In this document: in pieces, positions 27,225-36,441 of the stretch
Numbering within the stretch: position 1 is the first letter of the stretch
How the letters are laid out: the number at the start of each line of letters is the position of its first letter
Source of the DNA: Mariprofundus sp. EBB-1
Lineage (GTDB): Bacteria > Pseudomonadota > Zetaproteobacteria > Mariprofundales > Mariprofundaceae
Reading direction: 5' to 3'
Assembly (NCBI RefSeq): GCF_003665155.1
Contig: NZ_RCFQ01000012.1
Location: forward strand, 1 to 64,000
Length of the DNA: 64,000 bases
Translations under genes and position numbers: made by a program
The notes under the pieces: generated by a model
What the model saw: only the letters and a program-made list of their open reading frames with translations
The model's database searches: none
Told to the model about the DNA's origin: nothing

Positions 27225-27854
27225 CTAGTATCTACCCCAACGCTCTTTGCGGCGAAATTTCAAATGCGGCGCCAATAAACCCAGCAATATGCCAAGTAAA
27301 ATCGCGCCACCACCAAGCATAAACCAGCGCTGTTGGGCCCCACTACGGATATCATGTGTATCCTGACGTAAATCCTCCAAGGCCCTTTCAGCATTCTGTG
27401 CACTGACCTGCAAAGCCTTATTTTCATCTGCAATAATCACTGCATTGGCTGCTACTTTGCGGATATGATCCAGTTCTTTCTGGATTGCTTTATTTTCCAC
27501 GCCTAACTTTGCATGCTCTAACTCGAGTGTTTGTTTAGCCTGCTTTAAACTTTTCAGTTGGCTCAACTCTTTCTCAGCCCAGGCCAGGCGATCTCTGGCG
27601 GCAGGAGACTTCATCAAATACCGACTTAAAATCCAGCCTTCTTTACCTTGAGGTGTGCGCACTCTCGTATAACCCGCTTCGGACTGCTCAAGCACCTCTA
27701 CAGCGACACCACTGGGCAGCATTTTCACAATAGTAAAACTGGTACCTTGTCCGGATCGCAACGGCAATTTGGCTTGATCTACGATATATCGGGTTTCAGC
27801 CTGCACCGACGAGATACCCACAAACAACGCAAAAATGATCATCAAGGCTTTCAT
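27225..27854 (-). CDS. Membrane-anchored SH3 protein, YgiM-like
   Basis: The 209-aa protein has a signal peptide (MKALMIIFALFVGISSVQA), an SH3_3-like domain (LPLRSGQGTSFTIVKMLPSG, GWILSRYLM), a coiled coil (about residues 95-170) and a C-terminal membrane segment (FMLGGGAILLGILLGLLAP). This order is that of the TIGR04211/YgiM family, anchored to the inner membrane with the SH3 domain in the periplasm. ATG 27854 follows GGAGAG. Function is not established; a cell-wall role is suspected from the fold. Confidence 0.85.
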   Translation of the reverse strand: MKALMIIFALFVGISSVQAETRYIVDQAKLPLRSGQGTSFTIVKMLPSGVAVEVLEQSEAGYTRVRTPQGKEGWILSRYLMKSPAARDRLAWAEKELSQLKSLKQAKQTLELEHAKLGVENKAIQKELDHIRKVAANAVIIADENKALQVSAQNAERALEDLRQDTHDIRSGAQQRWFMLGGGAILLGILLGLLAPHLKFRRKERWGRY

Positions 27855-28030
27855 AAAACTCTCCATACACTTACAACGAGCGGGCATCATAACATGAACT
27901 ATCAATCACTTAATATGTTTTATCAACATGCAGGAGCAAAAGCCCTTATGCATTGAACTATCTACTTGATAGCATCAAATATGTGATTTACTATCCGCTG
28001 GTTAGGGTTCTATAAAGGGAGTTTCTTTTC

Positions 28031-28684
28031 ATGCACAAGTTCAGGTTTTTTCTGATTTTTTTACTGTTTTCTGTGTCATCCTGTAGCACTATTGATTCAA
28101 TTTTTAACACGGATGAACCGGAAGTCGCTGTTCCGGCAAGTAACGACAAACTCGCCTCTGAAAACAATCGCTTAGAAACAGAAATTTCTGCTCTGCGTGG
28201 TTCGTTACAACAGCTCAAAGATGACATTGCACGCAAAAAAGCTGAAAAAGCCCGTGCTCTTGGAGCAGAACAGCAAGCCCCCACACAAAAAGCAATTCCA
28301 ATAGACCGTTTATGGGTGACCGTTTCATTTCGATCCGGCCACATGGCACTGACATCAGATTCGGGGAAAGCACTAAAACGACTGGCTGCAAAATTTCTAT
28401 CCAAAGACCGTGAGCAAACGATTGAAGTGCGTGGATACACTGATGATGAACCTATCGGTGGCTATGCCCGCAGCAGGCACACCCCACGTCACCCCTACAA
28501 AACCAACCTGGCACTGAGTCAGGCGCGTGCGGATAATGTGGCAGGAGCACTCATTAACGCAGGATTACCACAAAACATCGTGAAAGCGCAGGGATTCGGT
28601 GCTGCAGATTTTGCTGCCGATAACAACAGCGATGCAGGCCGTCAGAAAAACCGTCGGGCAGAAATACATCTGGTTAGTCGCTAA
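28031..28684 (+). CDS. OmpA-family lipoprotein
   Basis: The 217-aa protein has a lipoprotein signal (MHKFRFFLIFLLFSVSSC, Cys18), a short coiled coil (LASENNRLETEISALRGSLQ) and a C-terminal OmpA domain with EVRGYTDDEPIGG and NLALSQARADNVAGALINAGL. This domain binds peptidoglycan, so the protein probably links the outer membrane to the wall. AGGGAG precedes the ATG, and a clear terminator follows. The Pal-like order suggests an envelope role, but tol genes are absent here. Confidence 0.85.
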   Translation: MHKFRFFLIFLLFSVSSCSTIDSIFNTDEPEVAVPASNDKLASENNRLETEISALRGSLQQLKDDIARKKAEKARALGAEQQAPTQKAIPIDRLWVTVSFRSGHMALTSDSGKALKRLAAKFLSKDREQTIEVRGYTDDEPIGGYARSRHTPRHPYKTNLALSQARADNVAGALINAGLPQNIVKAQGFGAADFAADNNSDAGRQKNRRAEIHLVSR

Positions 28685-28696
28685 ACACATTATTCC

Positions 28697-28734
28697 AAAA
28701 AAACAGTCCTGTGAAAGCCGGGCTGTTTTTTTTT
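28697..28734. terminator. Terminator after the OmpA-family gene
   Basis: A-tract, ACAGTCC, a ten-nt loop, GGGCTGT and a T-tract form a strong stem with a final run of Ts on the plus strand. The A-tract on the left could make it bidirectional, but no convergent gene needs it. Confidence 0.85.
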
Positions 28735-28805
28735 GCCTACCTGCAGATATCATTGCATGATTGTTAGCATCCACAACACACAAACTAGATTTCTAGGGGA
28801 AAAAT

Positions 28806-29558
28806 ATGTCAGCGGATAATCAAATCACGGCAAAGATCGGCTTAAGCTTTCCCATGGTTATTGCTATCACGGCTCTCATCCTTTCTCTGGCCTCTGGCAT
28901 CGTCAACTACAGACAAAATAATCTTTCCAATCTGGAAAGTAGCCTGAGAGACACACGCGATCAGTTACAACTGGCTAAAAATGATATTACTGATATTCAA
29001 ATGAATACGATTCAACAGCTTGTAGATGCTGAACTCGCCATTAAAAACCAGGCTGAATTAAAACATGAAAATGAAACACTAACTGAAAAACTCAAAGAAT
29101 CGAAAATCCGTATGGGTGAATTAGAAAGGCAAATCAAACGCATGGATGACAAAATCAGCAGCCAGTCTTCCGCATTAAAAAAAGCACAAAAGAGAGCTAA
29201 AGCATCTCATTCAAAAACAAGGGCTAGCGCCAAGATCCCCCAGCCTGCTGACAAAAGCAGAGCAAGCAATGCCTCTGCCAGCGTGGAAATCTATTTAAAT
29301 AACATACCTACTGCATTGCAAAACAGTATTATAAAATCTATCAAAGAGGATAAATTTAGACCTACTTTCCCTGCCTTGACCAAATCGATGCATCTAAGCA
29401 AAAAAACTACTATTTTTTATTACAACGAAACCTATAAAAACATTGCAAACAATCTACGCAACATTTTGATGGCACAGAACAAAGGTAAAGTCCTGCTAAA
29501 AAAAGGTGCTAGCGCCTACGCTGCAAATAAAATCATTGTGCACCTGATCGGACAGTAA
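28806..29558 (+). CDS. Membrane-anchored coiled-coil protein of unknown function
   Basis: The 250-aa protein has one membrane segment near the N-terminus (FPMVIAITALILSLASGIV), then a long coiled coil (about residues 40-125), a basic serine/alanine-rich linker, and a compact C-terminal domain. That domain (VEIYLNNIP, then TTIFYYNETYKNIANNLRNI and NKIIVHLIG) resembles LytR_C or periplasmic spacer domains in strand order only. Its place after the OmpA lipoprotein suggests an envelope role. I recognise no named family. Confidence 0.6.
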   Translation: MSADNQITAKIGLSFPMVIAITALILSLASGIVNYRQNNLSNLESSLRDTRDQLQLAKNDITDIQMNTIQQLVDAELAIKNQAELKHENETLTEKLKESKIRMGELERQIKRMDDKISSQSSALKKAQKRAKASHSKTRASAKIPQPADKSRASNASASVEIYLNNIPTALQNSIIKSIKEDKFRPTFPALTKSMHLSKKTTIFYYNETYKNIANNLRNILMAQNKGKVLLKKGASAYAANKIIVHLIGQ

Positions 29559-29566
29559 CAGAGCAC

Positions 29567-29589
29567 GCCTGCGCCAACCCTTGGCAGGC
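29567..29589. terminator. Possible hairpin between convergent genes
   Basis: GCCTG and CCAA pair with TTGG and CAGGC around a CCC loop, with a two-base bulge. It lies between the coiled-coil gene and hemH, which converge. There is no T-run, so a terminator role is only likely, not proved. Confidence 0.45.
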
Positions 29590-29593
29590 ATGA

Positions 29594-30610
29594 TCATGAC
29601 CCCAGATGTTTCATCACTATCTGACTTAATGCCTTAATATGCGCATCACCATCATTTAAAGCAGGAATATAACGATACTGCTGACCGCCCGCCTCGAGAA
29701 AATAATCACGATTTTCCATGGCCACCTCTTCGATAGTCTCCAGGCAATCTGCTGCAAACCCAGGGCAAATCACATCAACAGATTTCACCCCTTCCTCACC
29801 CCACGCTTTCAACGTGGCATCGGTATATGGCTGCATCCATTGCTCACGGCCAAAACGCGACTGAAATGATACAAAGGAGCTCTCTTCATCCAGCTCCAGC
29901 TGCTCACGCAACAGCCTTGCTGTTTTTCGACAATGACAGGGATAGGGGTCTCCATTTTTGAAATAACGTTCAGGAATACCGTGATAACTCATCAGTAAGC
30001 GTTCAGGTTTACCATGTTCTGCCCAGTAATTTCGCACACTCTGGGTCAATGCTTCAATATAAGCCGGGTGATCATGATACGCGTCAATCATATGCAGCTC
30101 CGGAACGCGCCTCCATGACTTCAACACGTCGGATACAGCATCAAATGTAGATGCTGTCGTAGTCGCGGAATATTGTGGATAGAGTGGCAACACAATAATT
30201 TTCTTGCAGTTTTTTGATCGCAAGGTTTCCAGACCGGCCTGGATTGATGGATTACCATAACGCATCGCAAGCTCAACATGCACATGGTCGCCAGCGGCTT
30301 CGCGCAGACTATCGGCTAGTTTTTTCTGCTGATTTTTGCCAATCGCCAACAGTGGAGAGCCCTCATCTGTCCATACTTTACGATAAGCTGCCGCCGATTT
30401 GGCTGGGCGCACATTCAAAATAACAGCGTTTAGCACCAACCACCAGAGCCAGCGCGGTTGTTCTACCACACGCGGATCCCAAAGAAACTCTTTGAGATAG
30501 GCCCGTACAGCTTTTGTTGTGGGCGCATCCGGAGTACCAAGATTGGTTAACAACACCCCTGTTGAAACCGGCTGCTCATGATTAAATTCCTGTTGTGCAT
30601 TGAAACGCAT
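29594..30610 (-). CDS. hemH: Ferrochelatase
   Basis: Inserts Fe2+ into protoporphyrin IX, the last step of haem b synthesis. The 338-aa protein has GVLLTNLGTPDAP, KKIIVLPLYPQYSATTTAS, SYHGIPERYFKNGDPYPCHC (the metal-site histidine) and FQSRFGREQWMQPYT. The GDPYPCHCRKTA segment is rich in cysteines. AGGGG precedes the ATG. It follows acyP on the same strand by about 10 nt, so nadB-acyP-hemH form an operon. Confidence 0.95.
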   Translation of the reverse strand: MRFNAQQEFNHEQPVSTGVLLTNLGTPDAPTTKAVRAYLKEFLWDPRVVEQPRWLWWLVLNAVILNVRPAKSAAAYRKVWTDEGSPLLAIGKNQQKKLADSLREAAGDHVHVELAMRYGNPSIQAGLETLRSKNCKKIIVLPLYPQYSATTTASTFDAVSDVLKSWRRVPELHMIDAYHDHPAYIEALTQSVRNYWAEHGKPERLLMSYHGIPERYFKNGDPYPCHCRKTARLLREQLELDEESSFVSFQSRFGREQWMQPYTDATLKAWGEEGVKSVDVICPGFAADCLETIEEVAMENRDYFLEAGGQQYRYIPALNDGDAHIKALSQIVMKHLGS

Positions 30611-30619
30611 TATTACCCC

Positions 30620-30931
30620 TTACACCCTGTCGCATCTGTCATGACTTACATCAACATCACGCACACTAAAATCGCTCAGTGATCCTGTTATCTGAAGCGG
30701 TACAAATGTTACAGCATCGACGCTTGCACCCACGGGCCCGCGCCTCAGCCAATCCTGCATAGCTTGCATGGGCAGTGCATCACCACAAATACAACACTCC
30801 ACACTGCCATCCGCCCTGTTTCTCACCCAACCTCGAAGGCCCAGTTCTCGTGCCTTAAGGCGCGCATGATAGCGAAAACCGACACCCTGAACACGTCCGT
30901 GCAGGTGAACAAGAAGCCCTCTCTCTGACAT
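30620..30931 (-). CDS. acyP: Acylphosphatase
   Basis: Hydrolyses acyl phosphates. The 103-aa protein has the family motif VHLHGRVQGVGFRYHARLKA with the catalytic arginine, GWVRNRADGSVECCICGD with the asparagine, and the C-terminal strand FSVRDVDVS. The ATG overlaps the nadB stop by 4 nt (ATGA), so the genes are translationally coupled. Its extra cysteine pair CCIC is unusual. Confidence 0.88.
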   Translation of the reverse strand: MSERGLLVHLHGRVQGVGFRYHARLKARELGLRGWVRNRADGSVECCICGDALPMQAMQDWLRRGPVGASVDAVTFVPLQITGSLSDFSVRDVDVSHDRCDRV

Positions 30932-32550
30932 CAGTGCTCTGGCCGCAGCACAGTATCCGATGCCACTGCTGAGGATTGAGGATAATCAGTGGAGTAATGT
31001 AGCCCGCGAGACTCAAGGCGCTGCTCAGCACTGCGTATAATCAATTCGGCCAACAAAGCGATATTACGCAGTTCCAGAAGATCCTGACTCACCGGATGTT
31101 TCCAATAATAGGAGGCAATCTCATCCTGAATAATACGCAGACGGCGAGCTGCACGGCGCAGACGTTCATCAGAACGCACAATACCAACATAGTGTGACAT
31201 GGTAGCCCTGATTTCATCCCAGTTCTGTTTGATCTGAATACGTTCGATTTCCGGTACAATGCCTGAGTCATCCCAATTCGCTATTTCACAGGCAGGAGGC
31301 ACTGGCTGCTTGATCACATCAGCAGCACAACCATCAGCCATGACCAGGCATTCAAGTAACGAATTGCTGGCCAGTCGATTGGCACCGTGCAATCCCGTAC
31401 ATGCGGTTTCTCCAATCGCATACAGACCATCCAAACTCGTTTTACCAGTCACATCCGCTTGAATGCCACCACAAATATAGTGAGCCGCAGGCACCACCGG
31501 CACAAGCTCCTGAGTTAAATCTATACCCAACGCCAGCAGACGACTGTGAATATTACGAAAGTGATCCAGAATAAGATTCGCGTTTATCGGGCGGGCATCA
31601 AGATACATGCAATCAACGCCCTGTTTTTTTATCTCATGGTCAATCGCACGTGCGACAATATCGCGTGAAGCCAGTTCTCCGCGTTCATCATAATCAAACA
31701 GGAAACGGCGCCCATCAGCATCTACGATATGCGCACCCTCCCCCCGCAGAGCCTCGGACAACAACATATTGGAGCCTTCACGATGATACAGGCAGGTGGG
31801 ATGAAATTGGATAAATTCAAGATTCATCACCGCACAACCGGCACGCCACGCCATTGCAATGCCATCGCCGGTCGCGGCATGGGGATTGGATGTATAGAGA
31901 TAGACCTTACCTGTACCGCCGGTTGCCAAAATGGTTTGCCCGGCTGCAATCGTAATCACCTCACCATCTGGATTCAGTACATAGGCACCAACACAGCGCT
32001 TTTGACCGGCATCTGTAGATACTGACGTTACCAAATCAATGGCGACATGCTCTTCAAGCCGTGTCACATTGGCATGCGGAGCAATCTGTGCCAGCAGCGC
32101 CTCGCTAATCGCTCGCCCTGTTGCATCCTGAACATGAGCCACACGCCGACTACTATGGCCCCCTTCTCTGGTCAGGTGCAATGCGCCGTTTTCCTCATCG
32201 AAAGCAGTACCTATCTCAACCAGCTCATCAATAATCTCACGACCATGTCCAATAATGACACGCACCACATCCTCATGACAAAGTCCCACACCGGCATCCA
32301 GAGTGTCCTGTACATGCGAATCGAAAGAGTCACTCTCCGACATTACACCGGCAATCCCACCTTGCGCATTCCAGGTGCTGGAATCTTTAAACCTGCCTTT
32401 ATTCACCAACAACACCTGCCCATGTGCAGCAAGTCGATTGGCTGCCAACAAACCAGCAGCGCCACTACCAATAATCAGATAGTCCGCATGCAGGTGCTTA
32501 CATTCTGTCAACGACTGATTCGCAGACACAGGTTTATCGTGCAGGAACAA
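30931..32550 (-). CDS. nadB: L-aspartate oxidase
   Basis: Oxidises aspartate to iminoaspartate for NAD synthesis. The protein has the FAD motif ADYLIIGSGAAGLLAANRLA, STWNAQGGIAG, REGGHSSRRVAHVQDATG, FIQFHPTCLY and GLHGANRLASNSLLECLV. I chose TTG 32550 because AGGGA lies upstream and it gives 539 aa, close to the 540 of E. coli NadB; an ATG at 32607 would add 19 unrelated residues. The start lies within the last codons of the lpoA-like gene. It heads the nadB-acyP-hemH operon. Confidence 0.93.
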   Translation of the reverse strand: MFLHDKPVSANQSLTECKHLHADYLIIGSGAAGLLAANRLAAHGQVLLVNKGRFKDSSTWNAQGGIAGVMSESDSFDSHVQDTLDAGVGLCHEDVVRVIIGHGREIIDELVEIGTAFDEENGALHLTREGGHSSRRVAHVQDATGRAISEALLAQIAPHANVTRLEEHVAIDLVTSVSTDAGQKRCVGAYVLNPDGEVITIAAGQTILATGGTGKVYLYTSNPHAATGDGIAMAWRAGCAVMNLEFIQFHPTCLYHREGSNMLLSEALRGEGAHIVDADGRRFLFDYDERGELASRDIVARAIDHEIKKQGVDCMYLDARPINANLILDHFRNIHSRLLALGIDLTQELVPVVPAAHYICGGIQADVTGKTSLDGLYAIGETACTGLHGANRLASNSLLECLVMADGCAADVIKQPVPPACEIANWDDSGIVPEIERIQIKQNWDEIRATMSHYVGIVRSDERLRRAARRLRIIQDEIASYYWKHPVSQDLLELRNIALLAELIIRSAEQRLESRGLHYSTDYPQSSAVASDTVLRPEH

Positions 32551-34489
32551 TTTTTCCCTTTTTAATACTAAAAATATCCAACTGTTTTTGTCCAACCCCG
32601 GAAGCATCGAACAACACGTGTCCGGTCATAGCAGGGAAACCATCCGGATCGCGCAACTCACGAAACAGAGCCTGTTTTTCAAGCCCCAAACGACTCGTGA
32701 TCATCGTCGCAATACGCATTGTATCATATGCCAGACTCATCAATTGCGATGTATTTTCATCGCCCCATACACTGCGATGTACTTGATTGAATTGCCGGAT
32801 AGCAGGGTCTTTATGATCCATCTCTTGTGACAGATTGGAGATAGCAAATCGCGCCCGCGACAAATATCGTCCCCGATCATCCAACAGATGGCCATCCTGC
32901 CAACGGCTACTGCCATACAACGGCACACCTGAAATATCAGCATAGGCCAACTGCCCCGCCAACAGCGCAATCTGCTTACCATTTAAAGCTAGGTAGATTG
33001 CATCAAAATTCACAGGCACACGAAACTCCATCTCCATCTCAGGCAAAAAGACATTCAACTCTTCATCCAACTCAGCCAGGAGCTGATCATCATCTGTTTC
33101 AAAACGCAGCTGATTCAAAACGTCACGATAATCCAACGTTCCACGCTCCATTTTCAGTGTTTCAATGACTTCACCACCAAGCGATTCAAATGAAGCAACA
33201 AACATATCCGCTTCTTTCTGGCTTTCACCATCCGCAGCGATCACAACCATGCGCTTCGCATCATGTTTCCATGCATAATTGGCCATCACATCAATTTGAG
33301 CCAATGGTGAAAGTGTATGCACAAACAACGCATCTGATTTATGTGCCAGATGGGTTCGACCGGTCAGGCTGATGACTGGAATGCCATACTTCAAATAAGG
33401 CGCGATAGCTTCTGTCGTTTCAGCCAACAGTGGGCCAACAATAATATTGACCGATTCATTGGCCAGCTTGCGGTAGGCTTTTATTGCCGTCTCTGCATTC
33501 GAACCGGTATCTTCTACGCGTAGCGTAATATATTGATCAAACTCCGTTGCAGCCAAAGCCATGCGAACACCGCGCAGCGCCTGCTCCCCGAAACGGGCAT
33601 ATTTACCACTTAATGGGAGCAGCACACCGATTGTTGCAGCACTGATTTCTCCAGCAGCCCAGGATTGAAGCTGCCGACTCTCTGCACTACCCGGCATCAA
33701 TTTCGACAAGGAGCTGGCAATTTTATTTACCCCGACCATATCGCCACTCATCAAATGGGCGCGTCCGGCATACAGTGAAAAGGCAGGTAGAATATCAGGC
33801 GATAAGGAACCGTTTGTCATCAACATATCGATGGTATCCAACGAAGCACGGCGAGCGGCCATTCTCAACCAGCTATCACGTCCTGACACATCTATCTGCG
33901 CTGCCGACAACAGCCAGCTTATCGCTTCACCCTCGTCTGCATACTGGACAATGGCAGGGCCGATATCGAACACTTCATCCACCAGCTCACGGGTCAAACG
34001 TGGATGAACAAGTGCTTTTCTCAGGCTCGCCAGCGTAGCGTTGGCATCATCTTGCTGCATCCACCAGCGCGCCTTCCAAACATAGGCATACGGCACCAGA
34101 GCATGATCAGGGTATGCATCCATGGTTGCTTGCATCACCCTCGCCGCATCAGGTCGGTTACCGGCCAGCATCAACTGGGCTCTGCGAAATGCTGCCTCCT
34201 GATGCACAACAGGAGAGGGATCCAGCATCAATCGCTCCAACTCCTGAAACACATGTTCAATGTCGCCACCATCACGTGCCTGCTGCATCAAATATTTTAT
34301 TTCAGCGACACTCTCAGGAGCCACGGCCATACGAGAGACCGATTCAGCACCTTTTACAGCATGTCTGTTCGCCGTCTCAGTCGGCGTTTTGGGTTGGCAG
34401 GCGCTGAGTAATAACAGCACCCCCATAGCAACTAGCATCATGATAGGCATTGCAGCCGGAGGGGTAGGAAGATAACGTGTCCACAACAT
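32534..34489 (-). CDS. lpoA: LpoA-like penicillin-binding protein activator lipoprotein
   Basis: The 651-aa lipoprotein has a signal ending LLLLSAC (Cys31), a helical repeat N-terminal half (AAFRRAQLMLAGNRPDAARV, PYAYVWKARWWMQQDDA) and a C-terminal periplasmic-binding domain (IGVLLPLSGKYARFGEQALRG, NIIVGPLLAETTEAIAP). This is the two-domain plan of E. coli LpoA, which activates PBP1A. Its place beside rsmI and yraN, as in the yraLMN cluster, supports this. The ATG overlaps the divergent rsmI start. An alternative ATG at 34450 gives a lipoprotein start without a basic residue, so 34489 is preferred. Confidence 0.85.
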   Translation of the reverse strand: MLWTRYLPTPPAAMPIMMLVAMGVLLLLSACQPKTPTETANRHAVKGAESVSRMAVAPESVAEIKYLMQQARDGGDIEHVFQELERLMLDPSPVVHQEAAFRRAQLMLAGNRPDAARVMQATMDAYPDHALVPYAYVWKARWWMQQDDANATLASLRKALVHPRLTRELVDEVFDIGPAIVQYADEGEAISWLLSAAQIDVSGRDSWLRMAARRASLDTIDMLMTNGSLSPDILPAFSLYAGRAHLMSGDMVGVNKIASSLSKLMPGSAESRQLQSWAAGEISAATIGVLLPLSGKYARFGEQALRGVRMALAATEFDQYITLRVEDTGSNAETAIKAYRKLANESVNIIVGPLLAETTEAIAPYLKYGIPVISLTGRTHLAHKSDALFVHTLSPLAQIDVMANYAWKHDAKRMVVIAADGESQKEADMFVASFESLGGEVIETLKMERGTLDYRDVLNQLRFETDDDQLLAELDEELNVFLPEMEMEFRVPVNFDAIYLALNGKQIALLAGQLAYADISGVPLYGSSRWQDGHLLDDRGRYLSRARFAISNLSQEMDHKDPAIRQFNQVHRSVWGDENTSQLMSLAYDTMRIATMITSRLGLEKQALFRELRDPDGFPAMTGHVLFDASGVGQKQLDIFSIKKGKIVPAR

Positions 34490-35345
34490 GGATTCGCAGC
34501 CTAAACATCAATCGACATCCGGCCAACTGTTCGTCGTCGCCACGCCTATCGGAAATCTCGCCGATATGACCTATCGTGCCGTCGAAACACTGAAGCAGGC
34601 TGACATCATCGCCGCTGAAGACACACGCAACAGCCGTAAACTGTTGCAACATTATGGCATCACCACAGCCATGATTGCAGTGCATGAACATAATGAAGCC
34701 AACATGATTCAAACCCTGCTGCCACGTTTGCAACAGGGCGAAAACATCGCACTCATCTCTGACGCTGGTACGCCATTAATTTCTGATCCCGGTTATCGAC
34801 TGGTGCGCGGCTTGCGTGCTGAAGGTATTCGTATTGTCCCGATTCCCGGTGCCAGCAGTGTGCTTACATCCTTGTGTGCAGCGGGACTGCCAACGGATCA
34901 TTTTCGTTTTACCGGCTTTTTACCCCGCAGTGGCAAAACCCGTCAGCAGGCGCTCAACCGCATCAATGGTTCGGATGAAACCGTCGTGATCCTGGAATCA
35001 CCACACCGCCTGTTAAGTACACTACGCAATATCCAGACCTGTATGGATGCCTCCCGTGAACTGGTTGTGGCCCGTGAATTAACCAAGCTATTTGAAGAAT
35101 TCGTCGCTGGCAGTGCCACAGAACTCATCAGCCATTTTGAACAACATGCACCACGCGGAGAGATTGTCTTATTGATTGGCCCTGCCACGGAGGCCGCTGT
35201 GGAACTTACGGATCAACAAATTATTGAATGTTTAGCCAGCCCCGCCATGCAAGCCCTACCGCCCTCAGCTCGCGCAAAAGCGGTCGCCAATATGCTCGGT
35301 GTAGCCAAATCCCGCGCCTATGCGCTGATTACAGGCAACAACTAA
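34488..35345 (+). CDS. rsmI: 16S rRNA (cytidine1402-2'-O)-methyltransferase
   Basis: Methylates the ribose of C1402 in 16S rRNA. The 285-aa protein has LFVVATPIGNLADMTYRA, the SAM-binding NIALISDAGTPLISDPGYRL, PGASSVLTSLCAAGL, FTGFLPRSGKTRQQ and a C-terminal helical domain. Its start overlaps the start of the divergent lpoA-like gene by 2 bp, so its promoter must lie inside lpoA or the true starts lie further in. yraN follows after about 80 nt. Confidence 0.95.
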   Translation: MDSQPKHQSTSGQLFVVATPIGNLADMTYRAVETLKQADIIAAEDTRNSRKLLQHYGITTAMIAVHEHNEANMIQTLLPRLQQGENIALISDAGTPLISDPGYRLVRGLRAEGIRIVPIPGASSVLTSLCAAGLPTDHFRFTGFLPRSGKTRQQALNRINGSDETVVILESPHRLLSTLRNIQTCMDASRELVVARELTKLFEEFVAGSATELISHFEQHAPRGEIVLLIGPATEAAVELTDQQIIECLASPAMQALPPSARAKAVANMLGVAKSRAYALITGNN

Positions 35346-35428
35346 GAAGATGCTGATGCACTGCATCCTGCAAGAGAACAGCGTTTCCCTACACAACTAC
35401 TCCCCTTGTTGAATCCCCCTCTCCTTAC

Positions 35429-35791
35429 ATGAGCACCAAACTGGGACAAGCTGGTGAAGATCGTGCCGTCCGCTATCTACAGCGCCGCGGTTATACTATT
35501 TTAGGACGTAATATCCGTCTGGCTCGTGGTGAACTGGACATCATCGCCAAACGCGATGAATTACTGGTTTTTGTTGAAGTAAAAGCCCATCAAACCTATG
35601 AGTCAGCCCTGCTGGCTGTGCACCCGGACAAGTGTGCCAGACTACAATCAGCTGCTGAAACATGGTTAAGCCACCATCCAAACTACGCCCATTTACAATG
35701 CCGCTTTGATTTAATCATCCTCACCCCTAGAATCGGCTTACCAATGTGGGTTTCTCCTCGCATTGAACACATGGAGGATATTATCAGGTGA
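35429..35791 (+). CDS. yraN: YraN-family (UPF0102) putative nuclease-fold protein
   Basis: The 120-aa protein has the UPF0102 pattern LGQAGEDRAVRYLQRRGYTI, GELDIIAKRDELLVFVEVKA with the PD-(D/E)xK-like acidic residues, and CRFDLIIL. A nuclease fold is inferred from this family; the substrate is unknown. It overlaps the next gene by 4 nt (GTGA). The order rsmI-yraN-SIS protein is that of the E. coli yraL-N-O cluster. Confidence 0.88.
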   Translation: MSTKLGQAGEDRAVRYLQRRGYTILGRNIRLARGELDIIAKRDELLVFVEVKAHQTYESALLAVHPDKCARLQSAAETWLSHHPNYAHLQCRFDLIILTPRIGLPMWVSPRIEHMEDIIR

Positions 35792-36441
35792 GTGCTGAAG
35801 AGATTGCATCCAAGTCAATCGCGTCCAAAGCAGACGATACTAAACAATCAGTATCGCACGCATTGATTCAACAGGCCTTTGCCGATGGCATTGTACTGCG
35901 TCAACAATGCATGACAGAGCTTACTGAGCCATTATTAGCTGCCGCGGCTGTCATGATCGAATGCCTCACACACGGTGGTAAAATTCTGGCCTGCGGTAAT
36001 GGCGGCTCAGCTGCCGATGCTCAGCATTTTGCCGCTGAACTGGTTAATCGTTTTGAAATGAACAGACCTGGATTAGCCGCTGTAGCCCTGACCCATGATG
36101 CCTCTGTCATCACCAGCATCGCCAATGACTTCTCTTTTGCGCAGGTATTTTCGCGACAGGTAGAAGCACTTGGTCGCCCGGGCGATGTGCTACTGGCAAT
36201 TTCTACCAGCGGTAATTCTGAAAATGTAGTCGCCGCTGCAACTGCCGCGCATGCAACAGGTATGCAAACCATCGCCCTTACCGGCGGACATGATGGCGGA
36301 GATCTCGGACAGAGTAAGTATGTGCAACATCATCTGAATATTAATCACCCCTCCACTCCCCGTATTCAGGAAATGCATATCACCTGCCTGCATATCTTAT
36401 GTACAATAATTGATAGCGACATGTTTGGGGGCAGATCATGA
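35788..36441 (+). CDS. gmhA: SIS-domain protein, phosphoheptose isomerase (GmhA) or DiaA-like
   Basis: The 217-aa SIS protein has KILACGNGGSAADAQHFAAELVNRF, FSRQVEALGRPGDVLLAISTSGNSENV and IQEMHITCLHILCTII. GmhA isomerises sedoheptulose 7-phosphate; DiaA, in the same syntenic slot of E. coli, binds DnaA. Here rfaE2 is four genes along, and a GGDLG segment with an EMH metal motif is present, so GmhA is favoured. It begins with GTG overlapping the yraN stop and overlaps the next gene by 4 nt. Confidence 0.8.
   Translation: MSAEEIASKSIASKADDTKQSVSHALIQQAFADGIVLRQQCMTELTEPLLAAAAVMIECLTHGGKILACGNGGSAADAQHFAAELVNRFEMNRPGLAAVALTHDASVITSIANDFSFAQVFSRQVEALGRPGDVLLAISTSGNSENVVAAATAAHATGMQTIALTGGHDGGDLGQSKYVQHHLNINHPSTPRIQEMHITCLHILCTIIDSDMFGGRS

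Noticed and set aside
27093-27322. Cysteine-containing frames upstream of smpB that look superficially like a small protein
   Set aside because: No ribosome site, overlap with the SH3 gene end, and no motif. A tmRNA or SRP RNA was also considered and no matching signature was found.
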